From: Synergistales bacterium
GTDB taxonomy: Bacteria; Synergistota; Synergistia; Synergistales; Aminobacteriaceae
NCBI GenBank assembly: GCA_025997955.1
Contig: BNVH01000003.1
Span: 1 to 64,000 of the forward strand
DNA length: 64,000 bases
Reading direction: 5' to 3'
Made by a program: the position numbers and the translations under genes. The notes under the pieces are model-generated. The model had not been told where the DNA came from. It was given only the letters and a program-made list of their open reading frames with translations, and made no database searches. Each line of letters begins with the position of its first letter. The stretch's first letter is position 1. Shown piece after piece: positions 1 through 11,321 of the stretch.

Positions 1-1563
1 GGTGGCTGCCGATATGCTTGCCGTCTCGCCGGTCATCACGCGCATCACCTCGGTGGCGTGGTCAGTTTGTTTTAAATTTTGGTTCGATATTTTGACTACC
101 AGACCAAATGCCGCCGTGCCGGAGCTGACAGTCTCGACGCCTTTTTCGAGCTCGTCTCCGCTCGTCTTCATGGCTGACGTCGCTTTTGTTACCGCTTCTT
201 GGATAGCCTCAATAAGGCGCGATATTTCCTTTGTGGCGGATTGCGAGTTGCCCGCGAGTTTTTTCACCTCGTCCGCAACGACGGCGAAGCCGCGCCCCTG
301 GTCCCCGGCGCGCGCCGCCTCTATTGCGGCGTTCAGGGCCAAGAGGTTTGTCTGTTTGGATATTCCGGCGATAGTGTCCACAAAAAGGCCTATCTCTTTG
401 GCTCTGTCGGAGAGAGACGCGATGACGCCTCTCAGGTCAAAGAACACGTTCTCTATCGCAGCCATTTGCATGACGACGTTCTTCATGGATGCACAGCCGT
501 CCGCCGCTTTGCTCACCGAGTCTTTCGAGCCGTCCGCGAGAGCGTCTATGTCTTTCGATATCTCAGCGATATTGTCGGTAAGGCTGCGCAAAGACGCGGC
601 TATGGACTCAACCTCTAAGCTCTGCGCCTTCGTTCTCTCCGAGACGGTCGCTATCTCGCGTGATATTACCTCCGTACCCTTGTCGGACTGAGCCGCGCCT
701 GCGCTGAACTCCTCGGCTGAGGCGGATATTTGCCCGGCCAAGCCCTGTATCTTCAAAACGAGCTCCTTTAAATTCTCGGTCATCGAGTTGTAATGCTTCG
801 ACAGAGTCCCGAACTCGTCGGCGCTGTCTATAAAAGAATGTACGCTGAGGTTTCCGTCCCCTATGGCCTCGGCGGCTTTTAAAAGCTCTTCGATAGAGCG
901 GCTTATGACTCGCACAAGGTAAAACGGTATGCTAAACAGGACGACGCATAAAATAGATAGCGCCGTCATAGAGCTGCGCCAAGCAAAAGCAAAGATGCCT
1001 CGGCCCATCTCCACGACCGCGGCGCAGCTTTCATCGTTAAAGTCCTTCAATGCTTTCATGGAGATCTCTAAGGCGTTAAAAGCGGCGGCCGACGAGTTGT
1101 TGGCCATATCCATAGCCCCGGCGCTGTCGCCCGCCTCTAAGCGTTCAAAGATAATATCCGAGCGCCTGAGATATTCTTCCCAGTCTTTGGTTATGGCTAC
1201 GACGAAAGCCATGTCTCGCGACCTTTGTTCTTCGGTGTCGTAGTCGAGGGTTTCGATGTCGCGTTTATAAATGCCCAATATTTCATTTACTTTCTCTATG
1301 GCCAAACCCTTGTCTTTTAGGGTTTTTTCTCTGCTTGTCTCGTCTGTCATGAGGAGATAGCCCAGGTCGCATCTCCTAGCCGTCTCAATATTCTTCTGAG
1401 CCTCGGCGAGCTGCGAGAACCCAACTGCCCATTCGTTGGCCTCTTCGACCCGTTCGGACATCACGAAGATTGAGTGAATGGCGTAAAAGCCAAACCCCAT
1501 GACAAAAACCATAATAAACGAAAAAGCCGTTATTAATTTAAGCCTTATACTGATATTTTTCAT
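1..1563 (-). CDS. methyl-accepting chemotaxis protein, C-terminus cut by the window edge
   Basis: The frame is open from an ATG at 1563 to base 1 (521 codons, no stop), so the C-terminus lies outside the window. A good ribosome site (AAGGTGAGG, 8 nt away) precedes the ATG. A first membrane helix covers about residues 10-30, followed by a roughly 160-residue helical periplasmic region of four-helix-bundle type. A second helix near residues 200-220 leads into a HAMP segment ([10 protein letters not shown]). The cytoplasmic signalling hairpin is clear: [14 protein letters not shown], then [15 protein letters not shown]. By family, it senses a periplasmic ligand and controls CheA/CheW. The ligand cannot be told. 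No che or flagellar operon is adjacent, but a second receptor and a yjfB-like gene are in the window. Confidence 0.93.
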   Translation of the reverse strand, partial: MKNISIRLKLITAFSFIMVFVMGFGFYAIHSIFVMSERVEEANEWAVGFSQLAEAQKNIETARRCDLGYLLMTDETSREKTLKDKGLAIEKVNEILGIYKRDIETLDYDTEEQRSRDMAFVVAITKDWEEYLRRSDIIFERLEAGDSAGAMDMANNSSAAAFNALEISMKALKDFNDESCAAVVEMGRGIFAFAWRSSMTALSILCVVLFSIPFYLVRVISRSIEELLKAAEAIGDGNLSVHSFIDSADEFGTLSKHYNSMTENLKELVLKIQGLAGQISASAEEFSAGAAQSDKGTEVISREIATVSERTKAQSLEVESIAASLRSLTDNIAEISKDIDALADGSKDSVSKAADGCASMKNVVMQMAAIENVFFDLRGVIASLSDRAKEIGLFVDTIAGISKQTNLLALNAAIEAARAGDQGRGFAVVADEVKKLAGNSQSATKEISRLIEAIQEAVTKATSAMKTSGDELEKGVETVSSGTAAFGLVVKISNQNLKQTDHATEVMRVMTGETASISAAT

Positions 1564-1659
1564 ACTTACAGCCTCACCTTCATACTCTTTTCCGCGCAAC
1601 GCAACCGCACAGAATAAAACGATAGATAAAAATACATAATATACAAAAAAGCACAGAAC

Positions 1660-1684
1660 AGCAAGGCGATAGAGCGGTCTTGCT
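1660..1684 (-). terminator. weak hairpin after the purine permease gene
   Basis: The arms AGCAAG (1660-1665) and CTTGCT (1679-1684) can pair just past the permease stop. On the minus strand a run of six T follows about 8 nt later. The stem is only 6 bp, so this is a possible terminator, not a firm one. Confidence 0.35.
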
Positions 1685-1688
1685 TAAT

Positions 1689-2993
1689 TTAAAGAAGATA
1701 CTCTTTCAAGATAAATATAATACTCAGGCCGATCATCACATAACTGACATCCTTATGACGCCCGGAGAGAACCTTGAGCGCAACGTAGGATACGATGCCA
1801 AACTCTATGCCCTGAGCTATACTGTAGGTCAAAGGCATGACGAAAATAGCCAAAACGGATGGTATGAGTTCCGTCCAGTCGTCATAGTCTATATCGCGTA
1901 AGCCCATCATCATATAGACGCCCACGATTATCAGGGCCGGAGCCGTAGCGTAGCCCGGGATTATTTTAGCTACAGGGGCGAAAAACAGCGCGGCCAAGAA
2001 AAGAATACCTGTGACTATGGCGGTGAGTCCGGTTCGTCCGCCCTGCGCTATGCCGGACGCGCTTTCGATGTAAGACGTAACCGTCGTAGTGCCGCACATG
2101 GCGCCGACGACTGTGCCCACCGCGTCGGCCATAAGCGCGCCCTTGGCCTGCGCGATATGTCCTTTTTCATCCAAGAGCCCGCTCCTCGCGCAAAGCCCGA
2201 CAAGCGTCCCTACGGTGTCGAAAAAGTCCACAAAGAAAAACGTGAACACCACAACCCAAAATCCGATGTCCCATACTTTAGAAAAATCGAACTGAAGGAA
2301 TATGGGAGCCAAAGAGGGCGGCGCGGATACAAAGGACTCGGGCATTTGCACCATACCCAAGGCAAACCCGGCGCCTGTCACAGCCAATATGCCGAGAAGT
2401 ATGCCGCCCGTCACTCCGAGGCACTGAAACACACCCATCAGAACAAATCCTGCGAGAGCGAGAAGCGGAGCGGCCTCTTTGAGGTTGCCTACCGTTACAA
2501 GAGTGGCGGAGTTGGCGACGACAATGCCGGCGCTCTGAAGGCCGACAAAGGCGATAAAAAGGCCTATGCCGCTTGCTATACCGAGTTTAAGGCTTCGCGG
2601 AATCGTGTTTACGATCGTCTCTCTGAGGCGCGTGAGAGTCAGGATTATAAAAATAATTCCCTCTATGAAGACAGCGGCCAGCGCCATCTGCCACGTCGTA
2701 CCCATAGCGGGGTTCAAGACGACGCTGAACGTGAAAAAAGCGTTTAGCCCCATGCCCGACGCGAGGGCTATCGGATAGTTGGCCATAAAAGCCATCATAA
2801 AACACGACACGGCGGCGGATATGCATGTCGCGGCCATGACCGCGTCAAAAGGCATACCGGTTTTGGAGACTATGTCGGGATTGACAAAGATGATGTAGGC
2901 CATCGTCATAAACGTGGTTATCCCCGCCCAAATTTCCGTTTTTACATCGGTGTGTCTCTCTGTGAGCTTGAACTGTTTTTCCAAAAAAGACAT
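1689..2993 (-). CDS. AzgA-type guanine/hypoxanthine permease (NCS2)
   Basis: A 434-residue inner-membrane protein with about 12-14 hydrophobic segments over its whole length. It has the typical start of the AzgA/PbuG/PbuO branch of nucleobase-cation symporters (a short soluble N-terminus, then EIWAGITTFMTMAYIIFVNP). The family motifs TVGTLVGLCARSGL and GTTTVTSYIESASGI are in place. By family it imports guanine, hypoxanthine or adenine with protons; the exact purine cannot be read from the sequence. A perfect ribosome site (AAGGAGG) lies 9 nt before the ATG. It is a single-gene unit divergent from the GntR gene, with a TATAAT box at 3057-3052. No purine riboswitch is visible in the leader. Confidence 0.93.
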   Translation of the reverse strand: MSFLEKQFKLTERHTDVKTEIWAGITTFMTMAYIIFVNPDIVSKTGMPFDAVMAATCISAAVSCFMMAFMANYPIALASGMGLNAFFTFSVVLNPAMGTTWQMALAAVFIEGIIFIILTLTRLRETIVNTIPRSLKLGIASGIGLFIAFVGLQSAGIVVANSATLVTVGNLKEAAPLLALAGFVLMGVFQCLGVTGGILLGILAVTGAGFALGMVQMPESFVSAPPSLAPIFLQFDFSKVWDIGFWVVVFTFFFVDFFDTVGTLVGLCARSGLLDEKGHIAQAKGALMADAVGTVVGAMCGTTTVTSYIESASGIAQGGRTGLTAIVTGILFLAALFFAPVAKIIPGYATAPALIIVGVYMMMGLRDIDYDDWTELIPSVLAIFVMPLTYSIAQGIEFGIVSYVALKVLSGRHKDVSYVMIGLSIIFILKEYLL

Positions 2994-3051
2994 ATCCAGT
3001 TTCCTCCTTAAAAATTGGACGCTTGACCAATGCGCCTGTTTGCCTAAATTT

Positions 3052-3057
3052 ATTATA
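3052..3057 (-). promoter_or_regulatory. -10 box of the purine permease gene
   Basis: A perfect TATAAT on the minus strand, 59 nt upstream of the permease ATG. No good -35 hexamer stands at the right distance, so the promoter may need an activator. Confidence 0.5.
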
Positions 3058-3069
3058 CATTAAAATTCG

Positions 3070-3072
3070 TAA
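3070..3072. other. no feature assigned in this short spacer
   Basis: Nothing recognised; recorded only to close the divergent gap on the permease side. Confidence 0.1.
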
Positions 3073-3086
3073 GGGCGCGAAAAAAC
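3073..3086. other. no feature assigned
   Basis: Nothing recognised here. Confidence 0.1.
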
Positions 3087-3127
3087 GGAAGATAGTGAGA
3101 AGATGTAAGCTGACCGTAAGCTGATTT
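3073..3127. other. divergent intergenic segment without clear sites
   Basis: Part of the space between the purine permease and gntR. The only structure seen is a short direct repeat, AAGCTGAC / AAGCTGAT. No hairpin or riboswitch fold is apparent. Confidence 0.3.
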
Positions 3128-3147
3128 TACGCGCGTCAAGCGACGCC

Positions 3148-3177
3148 TTGACATAAGCGGAGAAATAATGGTAGTAT
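3148..3177 (+). promoter_or_regulatory. sigma-70-type promoter of the gntR-kdgT unit
   Basis: TTGACA (3148-3153, consensus), an 18-nt spacer, then TAGTAT (3172-3177). It lies 80 nt before the regulator's start codon and points toward it. Confidence 0.65.
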
Positions 3178-3186
3178 CTTCATACT
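3172..3186. promoter_or_regulatory. possible operator overlapping the gntR -10 box
   Basis: Inverted repeat AGTAT-CTTC-ATACT (3173-3186). Flanking GG and CC lengthen it with one mismatch. It covers the -10 box of the gntR promoter, the usual place for autorepression by an FCD-type GntR protein. Assignment as its operator is inference. Confidence 0.4.
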
Positions 3187-3257
3187 TCCTGTTGTGCAAT
3201 AATTTTAAAATATTCAAAAACCTATTTTTGAGCAAGTTTAAAGGGGGGGGGTGTCCA

Positions 3258-3965
3258 ATGGCAAGCAGCCTATTCAAGTCGATATCCGCCGCGTCGTCTA
3301 CGCTCGCTGAGCCTATCATCGAGACGATTCTCGACCTCATCCGAAACGGCAGCTTGCAAGAGGGAGATAAACTGCCGCCTCAGAATATCTTGGCCGGACA
3401 GCTAAGAGTCAGTAGGACATCTTTAAGGGAGGCTCTGAAAGAGCTTTCTTATCGCGGCATAGTCACCTGCGTGCATGGCAGAGGGACGTTTGTCAGCGAG
3501 CGTTTGGTTTCAACCGCTGATATAATCGAGGCTCGCGCTATGCTTGAGCCGGGCGTAGCGGCCTTAGCGGCTACGCGCGCGGACGCGCGAAGCTACGAGG
3601 AGCTCGCGTCCTTAGTCGATAAAATGGAGAGCAGAGTGGACGCGCGGGATTTTAAGGGATTTTCGATTCTCGATCTTGAGTTTCATATTAAAATCAACGA
3701 TATGTCGGCCAATCGGGCGCTATCGTTTATGATGCGGGCATTGCGCGACGTTATGCTTGTGCAGCAGCTTTACATACAAAAGCTGCCCGGCGCTATTGAG
3801 CGCGCTTACAAGTACCACAGGAAAATTTTGCTCACAATAAAGAATCATGACGCGCAAGCGGCAAGCGAAATAATGAGAGAACATCTCACCGACGTTGCCG
3901 ACGCGGCCAAGCAGAGCGTGACGGAAAGCGGCGCGGGCGGCGTAACAGATGAGAGTTTTCAATAA
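3258..3965 (+). CDS. FCD-family GntR transcriptional regulator
   Basis: A 235-residue protein starting at the ATG at 3258, directly after a G-rich ribosome site. An in-frame start 90 nt upstream has no such site. Residues 15-80 form the GntR winged helix (QLRVSRTSLREALKEL, then GRGTFVSE). The rest is an FCD effector domain with the metal-binding residue pattern (D and H in DLEFH, then HRKI and REHLTD), so the ligand is probably a small carboxylate held on a metal ion. The KdgT-type permease gene follows 51 nt downstream on the same strand. It likely controls that permease and itself, in response to a sugar acid (inference from context). Confidence 0.9.
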   Translation: MASSLFKSISAASSTLAEPIIETILDLIRNGSLQEGDKLPPQNILAGQLRVSRTSLREALKELSYRGIVTCVHGRGTFVSERLVSTADIIEARAMLEPGVAALAATRADARSYEELASLVDKMESRVDARDFKGFSILDLEFHIKINDMSANRALSFMMRALRDVMLVQQLYIQKLPGAIERAYKYHRKILLTIKNHDAQAASEIMREHLTDVADAAKQSVTESGAGGVTDESFQ

Positions 3966-3985
3966 CTTCCCGTATTAGGAAGTTA
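3965..3985 (+). terminator. hairpin between gntR and kdgT (attenuator?)
   Basis: AACTTCC (3965-3971), 7-nt loop, GGAAGTT (3979-3985), then AAATTTTCTTT. It could reduce readthrough from the regulator into the permease. The stem is short and the T tract is broken. Confidence 0.4.
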
Positions 3986-4016
3986 AATTTTCTTTATATG
4001 GAAGGCGGGTTACAAA

Positions 4017-5036
4017 ATGTGGGGTAAGGTTCCGATTCTCAAGGCAATTAACAAAGTTCCGGGCGGTCTGATGGTTGTGTTTTTGTTGCTTGGGTGTTTA
4101 ACCAACACTTTCGCGCCAGAGTCTTTAATGATCGGCAGTTTCACCACCGAGCTTTTCAAGAGGGGCGCTTTGCCGCTGATAGGCGTGCTGCTCTTTTGCA
4201 GCGGAGCGCAGATAACCATCAAGACGGCGGGCGTCGCTCTCTGGAAGGGCATGGTTCTCAACACCAGCAAGGTTCTGTTGGGCGTCGTCGTGGCTCTCGC
4301 GGTCGGTAAAATTTTCGGTCAGCACGCCACTTGGCTTGGAATCACTCCACTGGCGTTTATATCCGCCATGTCCAACTCCAACGGCGGACTCTACGCGGCG
4401 CTTGCCCAGAGGTACGGAGACGAATCCGACATCGGCGCCTTGGCGGTAATATCAAGCAACGACGGGCCGTTCTTCGAGATGGCGTTCATGAGCGGCGCTG
4501 GGCTCGCCAATATCCCTTGGATAACGCTTTTGGCCGTTGTAATTCCTATCCTTGTCGGTATGCTTCTCGGCAACCTCGACGACGATATCCGTAAATTCCT
4601 TGCGCCAGGCGTCATGATTTCCATTCCGTTCTTCGCGTTTCCCTTGGGCGCTGGACTCAATCTAAATCAGATTGTCAACGCAGGTCTACCGGGGGTCATA
4701 CTCGGTCTCTTTACATTAGTCTTCACCGGGGTAGGCAGCTACTTCGTGTACAAATGGCTTGTGCCCAAGTCCGTACGCAGGGGCGCGGCTGTGGGCGCGG
4801 CTGTCGGGACAACGGCCGGCAACGCGGCGGCTACTCCAGCGGCTTTCGCGGCCGTAGACCCGTCCTTCGCCTCATACGCTGGCGTGGCCACTATACAGGT
4901 CAGCGCTTCTATAGTCATTACGGCCATTCTTTGCCCTATACTTGTCGATTTTCTGTCCCGCTGGGAGAGAAAAAAGGCCGGGCTCAGCGCCGATATTGCT
5001 TCTGAGTCTATTGGAGAGATAGGCGACAAACTTTAG
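4017..5036 (+). CDS. kdgT: 2-keto-3-deoxygluconate permease family protein
   Basis: A 339-residue membrane protein with about ten hydrophobic segments. It resembles the KdgT family throughout: PGGLMVVFLLLGCLTNTF at the start, a central SNSNGGLYAALAQRYG motif, SSNDGPFFEMAF, and the small-residue stretch GAAVGTTAGNAAATPAAFAA. By family it takes up 2-keto-3-deoxygluconate with protons; relatives in non-pectinolytic bacteria often sit beside DUF1537 kinases and probably carry other sugar acids. It lies 51 nt after the GntR gene and shares its promoter. No KdgK or KdgA gene is nearby. The only matching enzyme in the window is the DUF1537 kinase at 59.1-60.4 kb. Confidence 0.88.
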   Translation: MWGKVPILKAINKVPGGLMVVFLLLGCLTNTFAPESLMIGSFTTELFKRGALPLIGVLLFCSGAQITIKTAGVALWKGMVLNTSKVLLGVVVALAVGKIFGQHATWLGITPLAFISAMSNSNGGLYAALAQRYGDESDIGALAVISSNDGPFFEMAFMSGAGLANIPWITLLAVVIPILVGMLLGNLDDDIRKFLAPGVMISIPFFAFPLGAGLNLNQIVNAGLPGVILGLFTLVFTGVGSYFVYKWLVPKSVRRGAAVGAAVGTTAGNAAATPAAFAAVDPSFASYAGVATIQVSASIVITAILCPILVDFLSRWERKKAGLSADIASESIGEIGDKL

Positions 5037-5043
5037 AACAGAT

Positions 5044-8318
<3,275 letters not shown>

Positions 8319-8468
8319 AAAATACATCCCTCCCAAGCATAAAAGCGAGAATTTTCTTAAGGCCAAAAGTTTTACCTTATATTTACCCCATGAATTTTAA
8401 CACACGATAACGTATTTTTCCCGTAAATTATTAAACAAAACCGCTCAAAAACTTTTTACTGCCCTCCG

Positions 8469-8496
8469 CTTGAATCTTTCGTCTTGAATCTTTCGT
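8469..8496 (+). repeat. 14-bp tandem duplication at the yjfB promoter
   Basis: CTTGAATCTTTCGT occurs twice head to tail (8469-8482, 8483-8496). Each copy holds a TTGAAT hexamer; the second copy's is correctly spaced from the -10 box. Confidence 0.85.
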
Positions 8497-8512
8497 TATG
8501 AAGACTTATAAT
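8484..8512 (+). promoter_or_regulatory. strong sigma-70-type promoter of the yjfB-like gene
   Basis: TTGAAT (8484-8489), a 17-nt spacer, then a perfect TATAAT (8507-8512). It stands 67 nt before the start codon. The leader can form a small hairpin, TTCTCG / CGAGAA. Confidence 0.75.
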
Positions 8513-8579
8513 CCAAGTTGGTTGAAAATTCTCGAACTGGTCCGAGAAGTACTGGGTAATTCTATGGAGGTGAACAGTC

Positions 8580-8750
8580 TTGGATATGGTAAGCGGTATA
8601 GCGAAGATGTCTATGGATTTGGCCACAGAAAGAGTCTCGACTCTCAGTCAGGTCGCGGTTCTGAAGAACGTCATGGACGCGCAGAAAGAGACTATGGCAA
8701 TTCTCTTGGAGTCTCTCGGTATCGGCGGAAAGCTGAACGTAAAGGCTTAG
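8580..8750 (+). CDS. YjfB-like putative motility protein (56 aa)
   Basis: A 56-residue ORF, easily missed by length cut-offs. It starts with TTG at 8580, 9 nt after an excellent GGAGG; an in-frame ATG two codons later is too far from that site. The product begins LDMVSGIAKMSMDLATERVS and continues through QVAVLKNVMDAQKETMAILLESLG. This matches the short helical YjfB family (putative motility proteins, about 55-65 residues). Its role is not established. It is a single-gene unit with its own strong promoter and a terminator. The overlapping 85-aa reading frame has no such support. Confidence 0.8.
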   Translation: MDMVSGIAKMSMDLATERVSTLSQVAVLKNVMDAQKETMAILLESLGIGGKLNVKA

Positions 8751-8772
8751 GTTAAGGTTTAGGTTTTTTTGC

Positions 8773-8817
8773 AAAAATGCGGAATAGCGGCGATTTATCG
8801 CGCTATTCCGCATTTTT
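8773..8817. terminator. bidirectional terminator between yjfB and the binding-protein gene
   Basis: AAAAATGCGGAATAGCG (8773-8789) pairs perfectly with 8801-8817, a 17-bp stem ending in a T run on either strand. It separates two convergent genes. Confidence 0.9.
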
Positions 8818-8843
8818 TTGTACGGCGCGATAAATCGCCGCTA
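8785..8843. repeat. 19-bp perfect inverted repeat overlapping the terminator
   Basis: TAGCGGCGATTTATCGCGC (8785-8803) has an exact reverse complement at 8825-8843. The left arm uses bases of the terminator stem and loop, so the two hairpins exclude each other. Confidence 0.9.
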
Positions 8844-8870
8844 TCTACTACTATCTATATTACTATCTAT

Positions 8871-10022
8871 TTACTCCGGGCGAACTTTTTTGAAGAACAA
8901 AGCCTTCTGCTGAATGGCGTCGCAGTAGAGCATGACGCCGTCCTTGTCCTTGGGGTTGTGGAATTCGTCCATCGTCAGAGTGCAATGGAGAAGCGGCACG
9001 TCCTTTGTAGCCTCAAGAGCGTCACGTACTTTGACCGGGTCGGTTGTTCCGGCGCGCTCTATGGCGTCCTTCAGCCAGTAGACGCAGTCGTAAGCCGTGA
9101 CAGCGTTCATGAACTCCTTGCACTCAGTGCCGGTCTTGGACTCGTACTTATCGAAGAAGACCTTGAGCGCGGGGTCGTACCTATCGACGTGGCTGACCCA
9201 GTAGGTGTCTTTTAGGGCGTCGCCCGTTATCTCCCACATAAAGTCACCGTATCCGTCCCCGCCTACTATGACCGTATTGATACCGAGCTCGCGGGCCTGT
9301 TTTACGGCGAGAGGCAGCGATTTGCCCATGAACGGGAATATCAGCACGTCGGCGCCGCTGTTTTTGATGTTGGTGAGCTGAGAGCGAAAATCAACGTCCT
9401 CACCCCTGAAGCCCTCGTCGGCTACTATTTCCCCGCCGTACTCATTGAAGCTCTGAATGAAGAAATCTCTTTGCCCCTGAGAGTAGTCGCTTGACACGTC
9501 GTAGAGTATGGCGGCCTTCAAGAGATTGAGGTCTTTGTTCGCGAAATAGGCCATCATTTTGCCCTGATACGGGTCGAGGAAACATATACGGAAGTTGTAA
9601 GGACGTACCTTGCCCGACTCGTCAACTGTGACGAGCTGATTTGTTGGGAGTGTACCGAGGTGGGGAACTTGTCCGCGATTGAATATCGGGGCAGCGGCTA
9701 TGCAAAGCCCGCTTCCGCTGGGGCCTATCACGGCTATGACTTTGTCCTGGTCTACAAGGCGGCGGGCGGCGTTGACCATGTCCTCCTGACGGGTGCGGCA
9801 GTCGTACATGATGAGCTCTATCTGCTTGCCCAGAATGCCGCCCGTCGCGTTTATCTCCTCAACCGCTATTTTGATGGACTCCATCTCGGCTACGCCGTAA
9901 GAAGCGAAGTCGCCCGTAACTGTGGCTATCTCGCCTATCTTTATAGTGTCAGCCGCGAACGCGGACGACGCGAAAGCCGCGAAAACCGCAAAAAGCGCTA
10001 CAAACAAAGTCAATTTTTTCAT
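8871..10022 (-). CDS. branched-chain-amino-acid-type ABC substrate-binding protein
   Basis: 383 residues with a signal peptide (cut after about residue 23, ASSAFA-AD). The mature part is a type I periplasmic binding protein of the LivJ/LivK family: IKIGEIATVTGDFASYG at the start, then AVIGPSGSGLCIAAAPIFN. By family it captures leucine-type amino acids, amides or related ligands in the periplasm and hands them to LivHMGF. No permease or ATPase gene is next to it. The M20 peptidase gene lies 59 nt upstream on the same strand, which suggests joint use of peptide-derived amino acids (inference). Confidence 0.92.
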   Translation of the reverse strand: MKKLTLFVALFAVFAAFASSAFAADTIKIGEIATVTGDFASYGVAEMESIKIAVEEINATGGILGKQIELIMYDCRTRQEDMVNAARRLVDQDKVIAVIGPSGSGLCIAAAPIFNRGQVPHLGTLPTNQLVTVDESGKVRPYNFRICFLDPYQGKMMAYFANKDLNLLKAAILYDVSSDYSQGQRDFFIQSFNEYGGEIVADEGFRGEDVDFRSQLTNIKNSGADVLIFPFMGKSLPLAVKQARELGINTVIVGGDGYGDFMWEITGDALKDTYWVSHVDRYDPALKVFFDKYESKTGTECKEFMNAVTAYDCVYWLKDAIERAGTTDPVKVRDALEATKDVPLLHCTLTMDEFHNPKDKDGVMLYCDAIQQKALFFKKVRPE

Positions 10023-10048
10023 GGTTATGACCCCTTTCTTTTCTCGCA

Positions 10049-10070
10049 GGACGACCGGGGGCGGTCGCCC
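10049..10070. repeat. intergenic hairpin between the peptidase and binding-protein genes
   Basis: CGACCG (10052-10057), GGGG loop, CGGTCG (10062-10067), lengthened by GG/CC after a mismatch. No T tract follows in the direction of transcription. It may stabilise or separate the two messages. Confidence 0.5.
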
Positions 10071-10081
10071 CTATATACGGG

Positions 10082-11299
10082 TTAATTGCCGGACATCATT
10101 CCCGCGAAAACTTTTGCGTTGTTGACTATATACTCTATTTCAGTGTACTCGTCGGGCTGGTGCGCCGTGCCCTCGGGCTCTTGCTGCCACACGACGGCCG
10201 GGATGCCCTTTCTTCTGAAGAACGCCGCGAACGTCCCGCCGCCGATACCTCCGAAAACGGGCTTTACGTTAAGCACTTTCTTAATGGAGGACAAAAGCAG
10301 ACGCGCGACGTCGCTATCCTCACTCGTCGGCGGCGCGGCGTCATCGCGCTTGACTTCGATTTCTATGACGGTGCCGCTTCGGCGCGAGACTTCATCTCTT
10401 ACGCGCTCCACAACTTTCAGAACGTCGTCAAGAGGCACGGACGGCAACACGCGGCAGTCAAACCCAAAGCGCTCCTTGCCGGGGACGGTGTTCATGTTCG
10501 GGACATTGGCCGCTCGCCGAGTGGGCTCAAACGTCGAAACGCTCGGGTCGAAAAGCGCGTCCTTCTCCTGAAAGGTCGTATGCAGAGCCTCGTCCAACTC
10601 GACAGAGAACAGATTGGCGGCGCGGCAAGCGTTGACGCCCGTGTCGGGGCGAGCGGCGTGAGATTGCTTGCCCGTGACGGTAAACTCCATACGCAACATA
10701 GACTTTTCGGCTATTTCAACGAAATCGCCGCTGTCATTGCCGCTGTCAGGCGCTATCACGAGGTCGTCCTCTCTGAAAAGCCCGCGCTCTAAAAGCGGCT
10801 TTACGCCAAAAGAGCTCCCAAGCTCCTCGTCGGATAAAAATACAAGACAAACCGTATAAGCCGGAGTTATATTGAGTTTTTTAAGAGTATGAAGCGCGTA
10901 AATGGAGGAGATTATAGCCATACCATTGTCACTGACTCCACGCCCGTAAAGGCGCGAGCCGCGCACCACCGGACTATAGGGGTCGAGAGTCCAAAACGAA
11001 CGGTCGCCCTCTGGTACTATGTCCATATGACTGAGAATACAAAGGCGTCTGGGGCACGCTCCTTTGACCTCGAGAAAAAGCGACGGCCGGTTTCCCGTCG
11101 GCGACTTAGCGTCGTCTACTCTCTGCCACTCCACCGAGCCCAAGCCCAAACCCGATATTAGTTTTTCTATCTCCTTGGCCTTGGCCTCCTCGCCACTCCC
11201 CCCGTTATGGGGGGAGATGGCGGGTAGTGCGCATATACGGCTGAGAGCCGTGACCATATCGTCTCTTTGGCGCTCTATTTCACCGAATATTGTATCCAT
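10082..11299 (-). CDS. M20-family metallopeptidase (dipeptidase/deacylase type)
   Basis: 405 residues with the M20 metal-binding pattern: SHMDIVP (first His and Asp), the general-base pair in SDEELGSS, the ligand Asp in APDSGNDSG, and the late His in GTAHQPDEY. A lid domain (about 205-310) interrupts the catalytic domain and contains GKQSHAARPDTGVNA. By family it is a cytoplasmic zinc enzyme that removes acyl groups from amino acids or splits dipeptides; the substrate cannot be named. The gene follows gdhA closely (22 nt), forming a likely amino-acid catabolism unit with it and the binding protein. Confidence 0.88.
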   Translation of the reverse strand: MDTIFGEIERQRDDMVTALSRICALPAISPHNGGSGEEAKAKEIEKLISGLGLGSVEWQRVDDAKSPTGNRPSLFLEVKGACPRRLCILSHMDIVPEGDRSFWTLDPYSPVVRGSRLYGRGVSDNGMAIISSIYALHTLKKLNITPAYTVCLVFLSDEELGSSFGVKPLLERGLFREDDLVIAPDSGNDSGDFVEIAEKSMLRMEFTVTGKQSHAARPDTGVNACRAANLFSVELDEALHTTFQEKDALFDPSVSTFEPTRRAANVPNMNTVPGKERFGFDCRVLPSVPLDDVLKVVERVRDEVSRRSGTVIEIEVKRDDAAPPTSEDSDVARLLLSSIKKVLNVKPVFGGIGGGTFAAFFRRKGIPAVVWQQEPEGTAHQPDEYTEIEYIVNNAKVFAGMMSGN

Positions 11300-11321
11300 A
11301 TGCTATAAAAGCCCGACTCTT

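Noticed and set aside
1564..1620. third copy of the TTGTGCGAA box (TTGCGCGGAAAAGAGTATGA)
   Set aside because: Several mismatches, shifted spacing and no -10 box after it; probably chance.
2994..3070. possible purine riboswitch before the AzgA-type gene
   Set aside because: The leader is short and shows none of the conserved aptamer stems.
8498..8755. 85-codon open frame over the yjfB-like gene
   Set aside because: Starts inside the promoter, has no ribosome site and low-complexity charged content; the 56-aa frame in another phase is supported.
8840..8875. CTATCTA-type short repeats
   Set aside because: Only a few imperfect units; not a CRISPR or a true satellite.
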